Of a DNA stretch of 64,000 bases, positions 17,641 to 24,978 are shown in pieces (position 1 is the first letter of the stretch; the number at the start of each line of letters is the position of its first letter). Source of the stretch: Saprospiraceae bacterium (lineage in GTDB: Bacteria > Bacteroidota > Bacteroidia > Chitinophagales > Saprospiraceae); NCBI GenBank assembly GCA_027488135.1, contig JAIYCH010000131.1, positions 124,001-188,000 on the forward strand, in the 5' to 3' direction. Below the pieces are notes generated by a model. The model saw nothing but the letters and a program-made list of their open reading frames with translations. It searched no databases and had not been told where the DNA came from. The position numbers were made by a program, and so were the translations under genes.

Positions 17641-18923
17641 TGTTGACGCCTATTCGTTTGCTTCAGTTTTTTCATCTTTGCAGACAGATAAGTGTTCTTT
17701 TTTATGCCTTTTTACTTCCCTTTTTAAACTTTTCAAATGATGATATTGGCTCTTTTGAGCTTCTTCAAATACTAGCTTATTCTTTTAGTTTTTTCTGGAT
17801 TTCAGGTCTTATTCAAGGCCTTATGCAAATTTATACTTCTTTACCTACGCAGAGTAAACAAAAATTGCTTACTGTAGCTTTTTTATTTTTCAGTTTCCTT
17901 ACTTTCTTTTTTGTTGTTTTTATCGGCTTAAGTATTCATTTTAATTTTCCCGTCTTTCAAACTTTTTCAACTATTCCATTTGTATGGATCTTTTTACTTT
18001 ATTTCTTGTTTAATACACCCGCTCAAATCCTCGAATATGCTTTATTCCTGGAAGAAGAATATCGATGGCTAAAAATATCCTGTTTAGTTTCATTTCCCTT
18101 ACAGATATTACTTTTTTCCATTCCCTTATTTTGGTTTGATAATATCTGTTTAGGAATAATGGGTCTTACCTTATGGGCTTTTTTAAGGTTTTTATTTTTT
18201 ATCATTCATTCCTTTTCTTTACCTATTCATTTAGATAAAAAATTAATATATTCCTGGATTAGCTATTCCTTACCCTTAATTTTTTCAGCTTTAGTCGGCG
18301 GATTAGCTTCAGTATTTAATGCATCATTAGTTCAGTATTATTATCATGGTAGTGCAGCAGTCTTTGCCGTTTATCGTTATGGTGCAAGAGAATTGCCTTT
18401 TGTTAATGGTTTGTTTGAAGGTCTTGGTCTGGGAATTATTCCTTCCCTAATCAAAAATATGAAGGATGGATTGTTTCAGTTAAGAAAAAACACGCTTCAT
18501 CTGTTGCATCTTGTATTTCCCATTTCTATCATTTTAATGTTTTTCGTAAATGAATGGTTTCCTATTTTGTTTTCTGACCAATTCCTTGATAGTATTCCAA
18601 TTTTCAAAATATTCCTGTTTTTGGTTATATTCAGGATAATTCCAACCAATACAGTTATTAATGCATTAGGTCAAGCACAGATTTTAGCCTTTATTGGTCT
18701 ATTGGAATTAGTTATTCATCTTATTTTAAGTTATATTGGTTTGATATGGTTTGGTTTAATAGGTATCGCCTATGCCACGTTTTTTGCCTATTCCTTCGAA
18801 AAGTTGGCGGGACTCATTTACTTATGGTGGAAAAAGGGAATTTTTATAACTCATTTAATACCTTTTTATTGGTGGTTATTTTATTCCATACTTTTAATTA
18901 TCAGTTATTTTATTAACGGGTAA
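17640..18923 (+). CDS. Polysaccharide flippase-like membrane protein (MATE/Wzx type)
   Basis: This 427-residue protein is almost entirely membrane helices (about 12), with Phe- and Ile-rich segments and short loops. Motifs typical of oligosaccharide flippases are present: SYSLPLIFSALVGGL in the middle and YGARELPFVNGLFEGLGLGIIPSL before the second half. It probably moves a lipid-linked glycan across the inner membrane. The ATG overlaps the upstream stop by 1 nt. Its placement among amino-acid and polyamine enzymes offers no functional clue, although the glycosyltransferases at 2.8-5.2 kb could belong to the same envelope pathway. The family is divergent, so the substrate is unknown. Confidence 0.78.
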   Translation: MLTPIRLLQFFHLCRQISVLFYAFLLPFLNFSNDDIGSFELLQILAYSFSFFWISGLIQGLMQIYTSLPTQSKQKLLTVAFLFFSFLTFFFVVFIGLSIHFNFPVFQTFSTIPFVWIFLLYFLFNTPAQILEYALFLEEEYRWLKISCLVSFPLQILLFSIPLFWFDNICLGIMGLTLWAFLRFLFFIIHSFSLPIHLDKKLIYSWISYSLPLIFSALVGGLASVFNASLVQYYYHGSAAVFAVYRYGARELPFVNGLFEGLGLGIIPSLIKNMKDGLFQLRKNTLHLLHLVFPISIILMFFVNEWFPILFSDQFLDSIPIFKIFLFLVIFRIIPTNTVINALGQAQILAFIGLLELVIHLILSYIGLIWFGLIGIAYATFFAYSFEKLAGLIYLWWKKGIFITHLIPFYWWLFYSILLIISYFING

Positions 18924-18928
18924 TGCTG

Positions 18929-18936
18929 TATATTTG
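18929..18936 (+). promoter_or_regulatory. Candidate -7 element upstream of the carboxyspermidine dehydrogenase gene
   Basis: TATATTTG matches TAnnTTTG and ends 27 nt before the ATG at 18964. It lies in the 40-nt gap after the flippase gene and may provide an internal promoter for the dehydrogenase-nspC-prmC segment. No TTG is found at ideal spacing. Confidence 0.35.
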
Positions 18937-18963
18937 GCCACATTTTAAAATAAAATTATTGTT

Positions 18964-20181
18964 ATGTCAAGGATAATGATTATTGGTGCAGGTGGAGTTG
19001 GAAGGGTCGTTGCCTTTAAATGTGCTCAGGACTCAGCGGTTTTTTCCGAAATTTTATTAGCCAGTAGAACTGTTTCTAAGTGTGATCGAATTGCTGACGA
19101 TATTAGATTGCAGCTAGGTTATAACTCAATGTCAACAGCAAAAGTTGATGCTGATAATGTCCCGGAATTGGTTAAACTGATAAATCTGTTTAAACCTAAA
19201 ATGATTATAAATGTAGCTTTACCCTATCAGGATTTAACTATCATGGAGGCTTGTTTACAAACAGGGGTTCATTATCTTGACACAGCTAATTATGAACCAA
19301 AGGATGAAGCTAAATTTGAATATAGCTGGCAATGGGCTTACAGAGAGAGGTTTAAAGAGGCTAATTTAACAGCTATTTTAGGATGCGGTTTTGATCCAGG
19401 TGTAACTGGGGTGTTTACAGCATACGCTGCGAAACATTATTTTGATGAAATGATCTATTTAGATATCATTGACGCAAATGCTGGAAGTCATGGTAAGGCT
19501 TTTGCCACAAATTTTAATCCTGAAATAAATATTCGGGAAGTAACCCAGAAAGGAAAATATTGGGAAAATGGTGATTGGGTCATAACTGAACCTCATGAAA
19601 TAAAAATGGATATTGATTATCCCAATATTGGTCCTAAATCTTCTTACCTTATTTATCACGAGGAACTTGAATCTTTAGTTCAAAATTTTTCATCCCTAAA
19701 AAGAGCAAGATTTTGGATGACCTTTAGCGAGGAATATTTGACCCACTTACGGGTAATTCAAAATATAGGAATGGCTAATATCGAACCTGTTATGTTTCAG
19801 GGTAGAGAAATTATTCCTTTGGAGTTTCTTAAAGCTGTATTACCAGATCCTGGTGAGCTGGGTGAAAATTATACAGGTCAAACCAGTATTGGGGTTAGAA
19901 TAAGAGGTAAAAAAGACGGTAAGTGGGTGAATTATTATATCTGGAATAATTGCCAGCACGCCGATGCTTATAAAGAAACAGGTACTCAGGGCGTTTCTTA
20001 TACCACTGGCGTTCCTGCAATGATAGGAGCAAAAATGTTTTTAACAGGACAATGGTCAAAGCCAGGCGTTTATAATGTCGAAGAATTTAATCCTGATCCA
20101 TTCCTTGAAGCATTAGGCCTCGCTGGTTTACCATGGCATGAACAGGTGAATGGAGATCTTCAGTTTGATTATCCAGCATAG
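18964..20181 (+). CDS. Carboxynorspermidine/carboxyspermidine dehydrogenase (saccharopine dehydrogenase family)
   Basis: This 405-residue NAD(P)-dependent enzyme starts with MIIGAGGVGRVVAFKCAQD, a Rossmann dinucleotide site. The features that separate it from true saccharopine dehydrogenases are LGCGFDPGVTGVFTAYAAKHYFDE, NAGSHGKAFATNFNPEINIRE, the long Tyr/Trp-containing C-terminal half and the ending FNPDPFLEALGLAGLPW. It condenses aspartate semialdehyde with putrescine (or diaminopropane) to give carboxyspermidine (or carboxynorspermidine). The assignment is strongly supported by the decarboxylase nspC 36 nt downstream. It is distinct from the LYS9-like paralogue 1.3 kb upstream. Putrescine from aguAB would be its likely substrate. 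Confidence 0.9.
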   Translation: MSRIMIIGAGGVGRVVAFKCAQDSAVFSEILLASRTVSKCDRIADDIRLQLGYNSMSTAKVDADNVPELVKLINLFKPKMIINVALPYQDLTIMEACLQTGVHYLDTANYEPKDEAKFEYSWQWAYRERFKEANLTAILGCGFDPGVTGVFTAYAAKHYFDEMIYLDIIDANAGSHGKAFATNFNPEINIREVTQKGKYWENGDWVITEPHEIKMDIDYPNIGPKSSYLIYHEELESLVQNFSSLKRARFWMTFSEEYLTHLRVIQNIGMANIEPVMFQGREIIPLEFLKAVLPDPGELGENYTGQTSIGVRIRGKKDGKWVNYYIWNNCQHADAYKETGTQGVSYTTGVPAMIGAKMFLTGQWSKPGVYNVEEFNPDPFLEALGLAGLPWHEQVNGDLQFDYPA

Positions 20182-20217
20182 TATGTTGACTTTGTTAATG
20201 CTAAATGAACATATACT

Positions 20218-21372
20218 ATGAACCTTCCAGATTACAACCAAATTCCTTCTCCCGCTTTTGTTTTGGATATAAAAAGGTTCAGAATAAACCTTCGTTTGCT
20301 AAAAGAAATTCAAAATAAAACGGGCATTCATATTATTTTAGCCCTTAAAGGTTTTTCACTTTGGCATGTTTTTCCCCATATTAAAGAATATCTTGCTGGT
20401 GCAACAGCCAGTTCTTTTCATGAAGCATTATTGATATTTAATGAAATGGGGACCAAAGCTCATACCTATTCCCCAGCTTATATTCCTGCAGATTTTGATA
20501 AAATCGTTCAATACAGCAGTCATATTACTTTCAACTCTTGTTCGGAATATGTCAGATACCTCCCATATATTTCTTCTGAAAACTCTAAGTTTTCTCCAGG
20601 AATCAGAGTAAATCCCGGATATTCACCAGTGGATGTTGCGCTATATAATCCTGCTGCAGAAGGCTCAAGATTAGGCGTTACTGTCGATAGACTGAATGAG
20701 TTAAAGCAATTACCCAATTTGGAAGGCTTACATATTCATACATTATGTGAATCTAATTCCTACCATCTGGAGAAATTGATTGATGCGGTAATAATTAATT
20801 TTGGAGAATTATTACCCGGGCTAAAGTGGATCAATTTCGGCGGTGGGCACCTAATGACTAAATCTGATTACGATGTAAACCATCTTATCTCAGTGGTTCA
20901 AACGTTTAAACAAAAATACCCAAATTTAAATGTTATTCTTGAACCTGGCAGTGCAGTGGTTTGGGAAACCGGGGAGTTGGTTTCAACGGTATTAGATATT
21001 GTAGATAATAATGGCATTAAAACAGCCATATTGGATGTATCTTTTACTGCGCACATGCCTGATACGCTCGAAATGCCTTACCGGCCTAATATTTTAAACG
21101 CTTCCAAAATATCATCATCAGATTTTCCAATGGCTTACAGGTTAGGTGGCGTGAGTTGCCTTGCTGGTGATTTTCTTGAAGAATACTATTTTTCATCCAA
21201 TTTACAAGTTGGTCAAAAGTTGATTTTTCTTGATATGATGCATTATACAATGGTTAAAACAACTATGTTTAATGGCGTTGGTCATCCGGAAATAGGTTTT
21301 TGGTCTGAGGATGATAGATATAATTTATGGAAAAAATTTGATTATTCAGATTTCAAAAATAGGTTAGGTTAG
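20218..21372 (+). CDS. nspC: Carboxynorspermidine/carboxyspermidine decarboxylase
   Basis: This 384-residue PLP-dependent decarboxylase of the alanine-racemase/group IV fold forms spermidine or norspermidine from its carboxylated precursor. PLP lysine is in LALKGFSLWHVFP, followed by ATASSFHEA; the phosphate-binding glycine stretch is INFGGGHLMTKSDYD; EPGSAVVWETGELV and CLAGDFLEEYYF (catalytic Cys and Asp) complete the site. The length and motifs fit NspC rather than meso-diaminopimelate or ornithine decarboxylase. The stop overlaps a possible GTG start of prmC. It works with the preceding dehydrogenase; in this genome context spermidine from putrescine is the probable product. Confidence 0.94.
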   Translation: MNLPDYNQIPSPAFVLDIKRFRINLRLLKEIQNKTGIHIILALKGFSLWHVFPHIKEYLAGATASSFHEALLIFNEMGTKAHTYSPAYIPADFDKIVQYSSHITFNSCSEYVRYLPYISSENSKFSPGIRVNPGYSPVDVALYNPAAEGSRLGVTVDRLNELKQLPNLEGLHIHTLCESNSYHLEKLIDAVIINFGELLPGLKWINFGGGHLMTKSDYDVNHLISVVQTFKQKYPNLNVILEPGSAVVWETGELVSTVLDIVDNNGIKTAILDVSFTAHMPDTLEMPYRPNILNASKISSSDFPMAYRLGGVSCLAGDFLEEYYFSSNLQVGQKLIFLDMMHYTMVKTTMFNGVGHPEIGFWSEDDRYNLWKKFDYSDFKNRLG

Positions 21373-21377
21373 TGTAT

Positions 21378-22217
21378 ATGAGGAATGGGGAAGATTTGTT
21401 TCAACATATCTTGGTTAACCTGAATAATGATTTCGATGCTTACGAAAAAAGAGCCATAGCAAATTCTATTTTATATGATATTGCCCATTTTAAAATGCCG
21501 TGGTTTGCTGAAAATAATCTATCTATAGATTTAATAAATAAAATCAATCATTCAATTACTCGAATAAATTCCGGTGAGCCAACACAATATGTCTGTGGCG
21601 TAGCTCCATTTAGAAATTATTTACTGAAAGTAGATAGAAATGTGCTTATTCCCAGGCCAGAAACGGAAGAGTTGGTATCCCTTGTTTTAGATAATTTACC
21701 CTTAATACCGCCAGGAAAAGGTATTGATATTGGTACAGGATCCGGTGCTATAGCACTATCTATTGCCATTGAAAGTGATCGTGAAATGGATGCGCTAGAC
21801 ATAAGTCAAGGAGCATTACAAGTTGCCAGGTCGAATATTGATAAATATTCAGCCAATGTCAATGTAATTCATGGTGATATTTTAAATTCTTCTTTACCTG
21901 GTAATTACTCATTTATAGTTAGCAATCCTCCGTATATACCAAATATGGATAAAAAAGACATGTTGGATTCCGTTTTAAATTATGAACCTAAAGAAGCATT
22001 ATTTGTACCAGATGATTTACCCCTCTTATTTTATGAAAGAATTTCAGATGTTTCCTTAAAATGTCTTATTCCAAAAGGGGCATTGTTCTTTGAATGTCAC
22101 CCTAAATATATATTCTTTGTTTCTGAACTCTTAATAGCCAAAGGATTCGAGAAGGTTCAAATTCTAAATGACGTAAGTGGAAAACAAAGAATGGTGCAGG
22201 GATTTATACCTGATTAA
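21378..22217 (+). CDS. prmC: Peptide chain release factor glutamine methyltransferase
   Basis: This 279-residue SAM-dependent enzyme methylates the Gln of the GGQ motif in release factors RF1 and RF2. An N-terminal helical domain with GEPTQYVCGVAPF precedes the Rossmann domain with IPRPETEELV, the SAM-binding DIGTGSGAIALSIA, and the catalytic NPPYIP. All diagnostic motifs are intact. ATG at 21378 was chosen; a GTG at 21372 would overlap the nspC stop. The gene is last in the 16.3-22.2 kb plus-strand run, and its 3' end overlaps the convergent mqnB gene by 14 nt. Confidence 0.94.
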   Translation: MRNGEDLFQHILVNLNNDFDAYEKRAIANSILYDIAHFKMPWFAENNLSIDLINKINHSITRINSGEPTQYVCGVAPFRNYLLKVDRNVLIPRPETEELVSLVLDNLPLIPPGKGIDIGTGSGAIALSIAIESDREMDALDISQGALQVARSNIDKYSANVNVIHGDILNSSLPGNYSFIVSNPPYIPNMDKKDMLDSVLNYEPKEALFVPDDLPLLFYERISDVSLKCLIPKGALFFECHPKYIFFVSELLIAKGFEKVQILNDVSGKQRMVQGFIPD

Positions 22218-22902
22218 CAGATAGGTCTTTTATTATTTCAAGTAGGTCCGTTACTGTCTTATTCAAAGATTCGATCGCTTCATCCATTTTCCAATGTTCT
22301 TTATTCCTGTCTTCGACGTAATTTGAAATACTCCTTATGGACATAAAGGGAATATTTTCTTTTAGACAAACATAGAAAAATGACGCACCTTCCATGTTCT
22401 CAATTTCAACTTCAGGATATTTTTCAATTATTTTTTCTGCCTTACCTTGAGTACCAGTTACTGTATTTAAAGTAATTCCATGGGCAACTGGCAGAAATTT
22501 AGTCAAAGTAGCTTCAGGATTTATCAAAACGCCTTCTTTAAAAGGGAGTGAATTCTTATCTAAAAGGGGAGTTTCAAAAATAGAAGTAAAACTACCATCT
22601 TTCTGTTCCATACCTATATCTCCGAATCGTTCTGTGGCCATGTAATAAACCTTTCCCAATGACTTATTTTTTTGATAAGACCCTCCAATACCTGCTTGAA
22701 TGATTAATGAATAAGAAAATTGGTTTAATCTATTTTTTAATTCATACAAAGTGTTAAATACACCTACGCCTGTTACCAAAAGATGAATTTCATGGTTTTC
22801 TGAGTTCCAGCTCCCTTCTGAAACTTTATGCCAATGCTTATCTAAATAGTTTATCGTTTGATTAACTTCAAAATAGGTTGCACTCGTTAATAATAGATTC
22901 AT
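22204..22902 (-). CDS. mqnB: Futalosine hydrolase
   Basis: This 232-residue nucleoside phosphorylase-fold enzyme releases hypoxanthine from futalosine to give dehypoxanthine futalosine in the alternative menaquinone pathway. Visible are LLVTGVGVFNTLYELK, IIQAGIGGSYQ, the VEIENMEGASFFYVC stretch with the ribose-binding MEG, and SIRSISNYVEDRNKEHW, which is typical of MqnB rather than MTA/SAH nucleosidase. The length fits. This gene indicates that menaquinone is made through futalosine. Its ATG overlaps the stop of the upstream barrel protein gene (ATGA), so they form one operon. Its 3' end overlaps prmC. Confidence 0.9.
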   Translation of the reverse strand: MNLLLTSATYFEVNQTINYLDKHWHKVSEGSWNSENHEIHLLVTGVGVFNTLYELKNRLNQFSYSLIIQAGIGGSYQKNKSLGKVYYMATERFGDIGMEQKDGSFTSIFETPLLDKNSLPFKEGVLINPEATLTKFLPVAHGITLNTVTGTQGKAEKIIEKYPEVEIENMEGASFFYVCLKENIPFMSIRSISNYVEDRNKEHWKMDEAIESLNKTVTDLLEIIKDLSVNQV

Positions 22903-23690
22903 TTTATTTTATAGTTCCAATGTTTTTGAAAAAAGACAGTCGTTAAAATGCCTAACCATTGATGCTGTCTTACCTTTAAGCCAAATTTAATACTTTTTGG
23001 AAGGTTATACGCCAATCCAAAGGTAAAAGAATAGGGTAGAGGTTCCCACCCAATGTCTCCTTCAAATAACTTAAACGAACTACTAATGTTTCCTCTGATT
23101 CCATTAAACTGTTGATTTCCTTGAAAGGTGTAAAAAATATTTAAATGATTATACTTTCCAATTTTGTTGTCAATACCCAATAGAATGTAATTCATTTTAT
23201 CAAATGGCGTTGAATAAAGGTTTCTGGCATATTTAACATACAAATGATGACTTTCATGTATTTTAAACAATCCCTGAATTCCTAAAGTTAGTACAGAACT
23301 TCTTTTGTCTTCGGGAAATGATTGAATTTTATACTTAATTTCCGTGCCTAATATAAAATTTTGATGAAGTAATCTATGATAGTTAAATTCGAGTTCTTTG
23401 TTTTTTGCATAGGGAGAAGAATATAAAAACGAAGAATATTGATTTTTGTCCACAAAAAACACGACTAAATCCAAAGATTGTCTTGATTTTAAACCTAACC
23501 ATTGTGATTCCTGACCTAAAATACCCAATAGTTTATTCTGTCGAATTATACTGCTCTTATTCTTTTCAAAGAAATTTCTTCCCAATAAAGGTCGTATTTC
23601 GTTTCCCAATCTTGCAAAATCAATATTTTGGCTAAAAACTAGGGTATATTTTAATACCATGATAATTAATAACATTAATTTGTTTTTCAT
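22899..23690 (-). CDS. Predicted outer-membrane beta-barrel protein, unknown function
   Basis: This 263-residue protein has a signal peptide (MKNKLMLLIIMVLKYTLVFSQ). The mature part is rich in alternating aromatic and polar residues, with repeated strand patterns such as LGTEIKYKIQSF, HHLYVKYARNLY, HLNIFYTFQG and FTFGLAYNLPK. That pattern suggests a small outer-membrane beta-barrel of about ten strands. No family signature is recognised. It overlaps the start of mqnB by 4 nt, and the pairing with a menaquinone enzyme is probably incidental. The ATG at 23690 is the only good start. Confidence 0.65.
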   Translation of the reverse strand: MKNKLMLLIIMVLKYTLVFSQNIDFARLGNEIRPLLGRNFFEKNKSSIIRQNKLLGILGQESQWLGLKSRQSLDLVVFFVDKNQYSSFLYSSPYAKNKELEFNYHRLLHQNFILGTEIKYKIQSFPEDKRSSVLTLGIQGLFKIHESHHLYVKYARNLYSTPFDKMNYILLGIDNKIGKYNHLNIFYTFQGNQQFNGIRGNISSSFKLFEGDIGWEPLPYSFTFGLAYNLPKSIKFGLKVRQHQWLGILTTVFFQKHWNYKIK

Positions 23691-23750
23691 ACTTCCTTGA
23701 TTTTTCTTTAATATAATTAGAAAGTAACATTTACTTGTATCGGTGATTTT

Positions 23751-23779
23751 TTGATAATGATAGATTTATCCTAACTTTG
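23751..23779 (+). promoter_or_regulatory. Bacteroidota-type promoter for lipB
   Basis: A TTG at 23751-23753 (-33 element) is followed after 18 nt by TAACTTTG at 23772-23779 (-7 element, consensus TAnnTTTG). This is one of the two best full promoter matches seen in the window. The -7 box ends 11 nt before the lipB ATG, so the leader would be only a few nucleotides long. It would drive lipB, the thioesterase and probably the BNR protein gene. Confidence 0.65.
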
Positions 23780-23790
23780 TCTAAAAATAA

Positions 23791-24477
23791 ATGCGTCAAA
23801 AGGTTATTTTCCAAGATTTAGGTTTAACGGATTATTTTGATACCTGGCAATACCAAACAGAAATTCACCAGAAACTTAAGGAGGAAAAAAAATCAATAAA
23901 TAACCCTAATCCTAAACATACGCTTATTTTTTGTGAACATCATGCCGTTTTTACATTAGGTAGAAGTGGATTACAAGAAAATTTAATTGTTTCACCTGAA
24001 TATTTAGCAGAAAATAATATTCAGTTTTATAAAATTAATCGTGGAGGTGATATTACCTACCATGGTCCAGGTCAAATTGTTGGCTATCCAATTTTTGATT
24101 TAGATCTCTTTTTTAATGATGTTCATAAATACGTAAGATTACTTGAGGAGTCTGTCATACAAACACTTAAACATTATAATGTTACAGGCCATAGAGAATC
24201 TGGATATACTGGAGTTTGGATTAAAAGAGAGAATGAAAATCGAAAAATTTGCGCTATTGGTGTTCATTTGAGTCGATGGATATCATTACATGGTTTTGCA
24301 TTTAATATCAATACAAATCTTGACCATTTCAACTATATTATTCCTTGTGGCATTAAAGATGAGGGTAAATCTGTTACCTCTTTAGAAAAAGAATTAGGTA
24401 CAAAGCAAAATATGGATGAGGTTAAGCACATTTTAAAAAACAAAATTTCATCTATTTTTGAATTTGATTTGTTATAA
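23791..24477 (+). CDS. lipB: Octanoyl-[acyl-carrier-protein]-protein N-octanoyltransferase
   Basis: This 228-residue enzyme transfers octanoyl groups from acyl carrier protein to the lipoyl domains of 2-oxoacid dehydrogenases and the H protein. The family signature is RGGDITYHGPGQIVGYP. The catalytic pair is the Lys in RKICAIGVH and the Cys in IIPCGIKD, with HGFAFNINTNLDHFNYI between them. The length and motifs are standard. The ATG at 23791 is supported by the promoter just upstream. A thioesterase gene follows after 5 nt. Confidence 0.95.
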   Translation: MRQKVIFQDLGLTDYFDTWQYQTEIHQKLKEEKKSINNPNPKHTLIFCEHHAVFTLGRSGLQENLIVSPEYLAENNIQFYKINRGGDITYHGPGQIVGYPIFDLDLFFNDVHKYVRLLEESVIQTLKHYNVTGHRESGYTGVWIKRENENRKICAIGVHLSRWISLHGFAFNINTNLDHFNYIIPCGIKDEGKSVTSLEKELGTKQNMDEVKHILKNKISSIFEFDLL

Positions 24478-24482
24478 TTTAT

Positions 24483-24965
24483 ATGATTGTGGAAAATAAA
24501 GCTAAAAGAGTCGCTGAATCAAAATCTGTCATGACAGAAATGGTTATGCCAAATGATGCAAATCCTATGGGTAATCTCATGGGGGGAAATTTACTTAGAT
24601 GGATGGATATTATCTCCAGTATTTGTGCAGGTAAACATTGTGAAAACCAAGTAGTTACTGTATCTGTAGATAATGTTGCTTTTAAAAAACCTATTCATGT
24701 AGGTGATATAGTAACTATAGAGGCTATGGTTACCCGTTCATTTAATACATCGGTAGAAGTTTACGTGGAAGTATATGCAGCAGATATAAAAGGACATAAT
24801 TATAGAAGATGTAATCATGCTTATTACACCTTTGTTGCTCTAAGTACAACAGAGGGGAAACCAGTTCCCGTTCCTATGGTTACCCCTCTTACAGACAATG
24901 AAAATAAGCTATTTGATTCAGCCCCTCAAAGAAGAGACATGAGATTATTATTAGGAGGTAGATAA
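24483..24965 (+). CDS. Acyl-CoA thioesterase, hotdog fold (YciA/BFIT-like)
   Basis: This 160-residue single hotdog-domain protein hydrolyses acyl-CoA thioesters. The active-site region is MPNDANPMGNLMGGNLLRWMD, with the Asn/Asp and MGG typical of the cytosolic acyl-CoA thioesterase family, followed by the HHCENQVVTVSVDNV-type strand (here AGKHCENQVVTVSVD) and VEVYAADI. It lies 5 nt after lipB in the same operon. The preferred acyl chain cannot be told. A purine-rich AGGAGG close to its 3' end is inside the coding region and too far from the next start to be its ribosome site. Confidence 0.88.
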   Translation: MIVENKAKRVAESKSVMTEMVMPNDANPMGNLMGGNLLRWMDIISSICAGKHCENQVVTVSVDNVAFKKPIHVGDIVTIEAMVTRSFNTSVEVYVEVYAADIKGHNYRRCNHAYYTFVALSTTEGKPVPVPMVTPLTDNENKLFDSAPQRRDMRLLLGGR

Positions 24966-24978
24966 AATTTTGTGGAAA

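Noticed and set aside
24954-24961. AGGAGGT just before the BNR gene
   Set aside because: It lies at the 3' end of the thioesterase coding region, about 20 nt from the chosen start, too far for a ribosome site; the genome shows little Shine-Dalgarno use.
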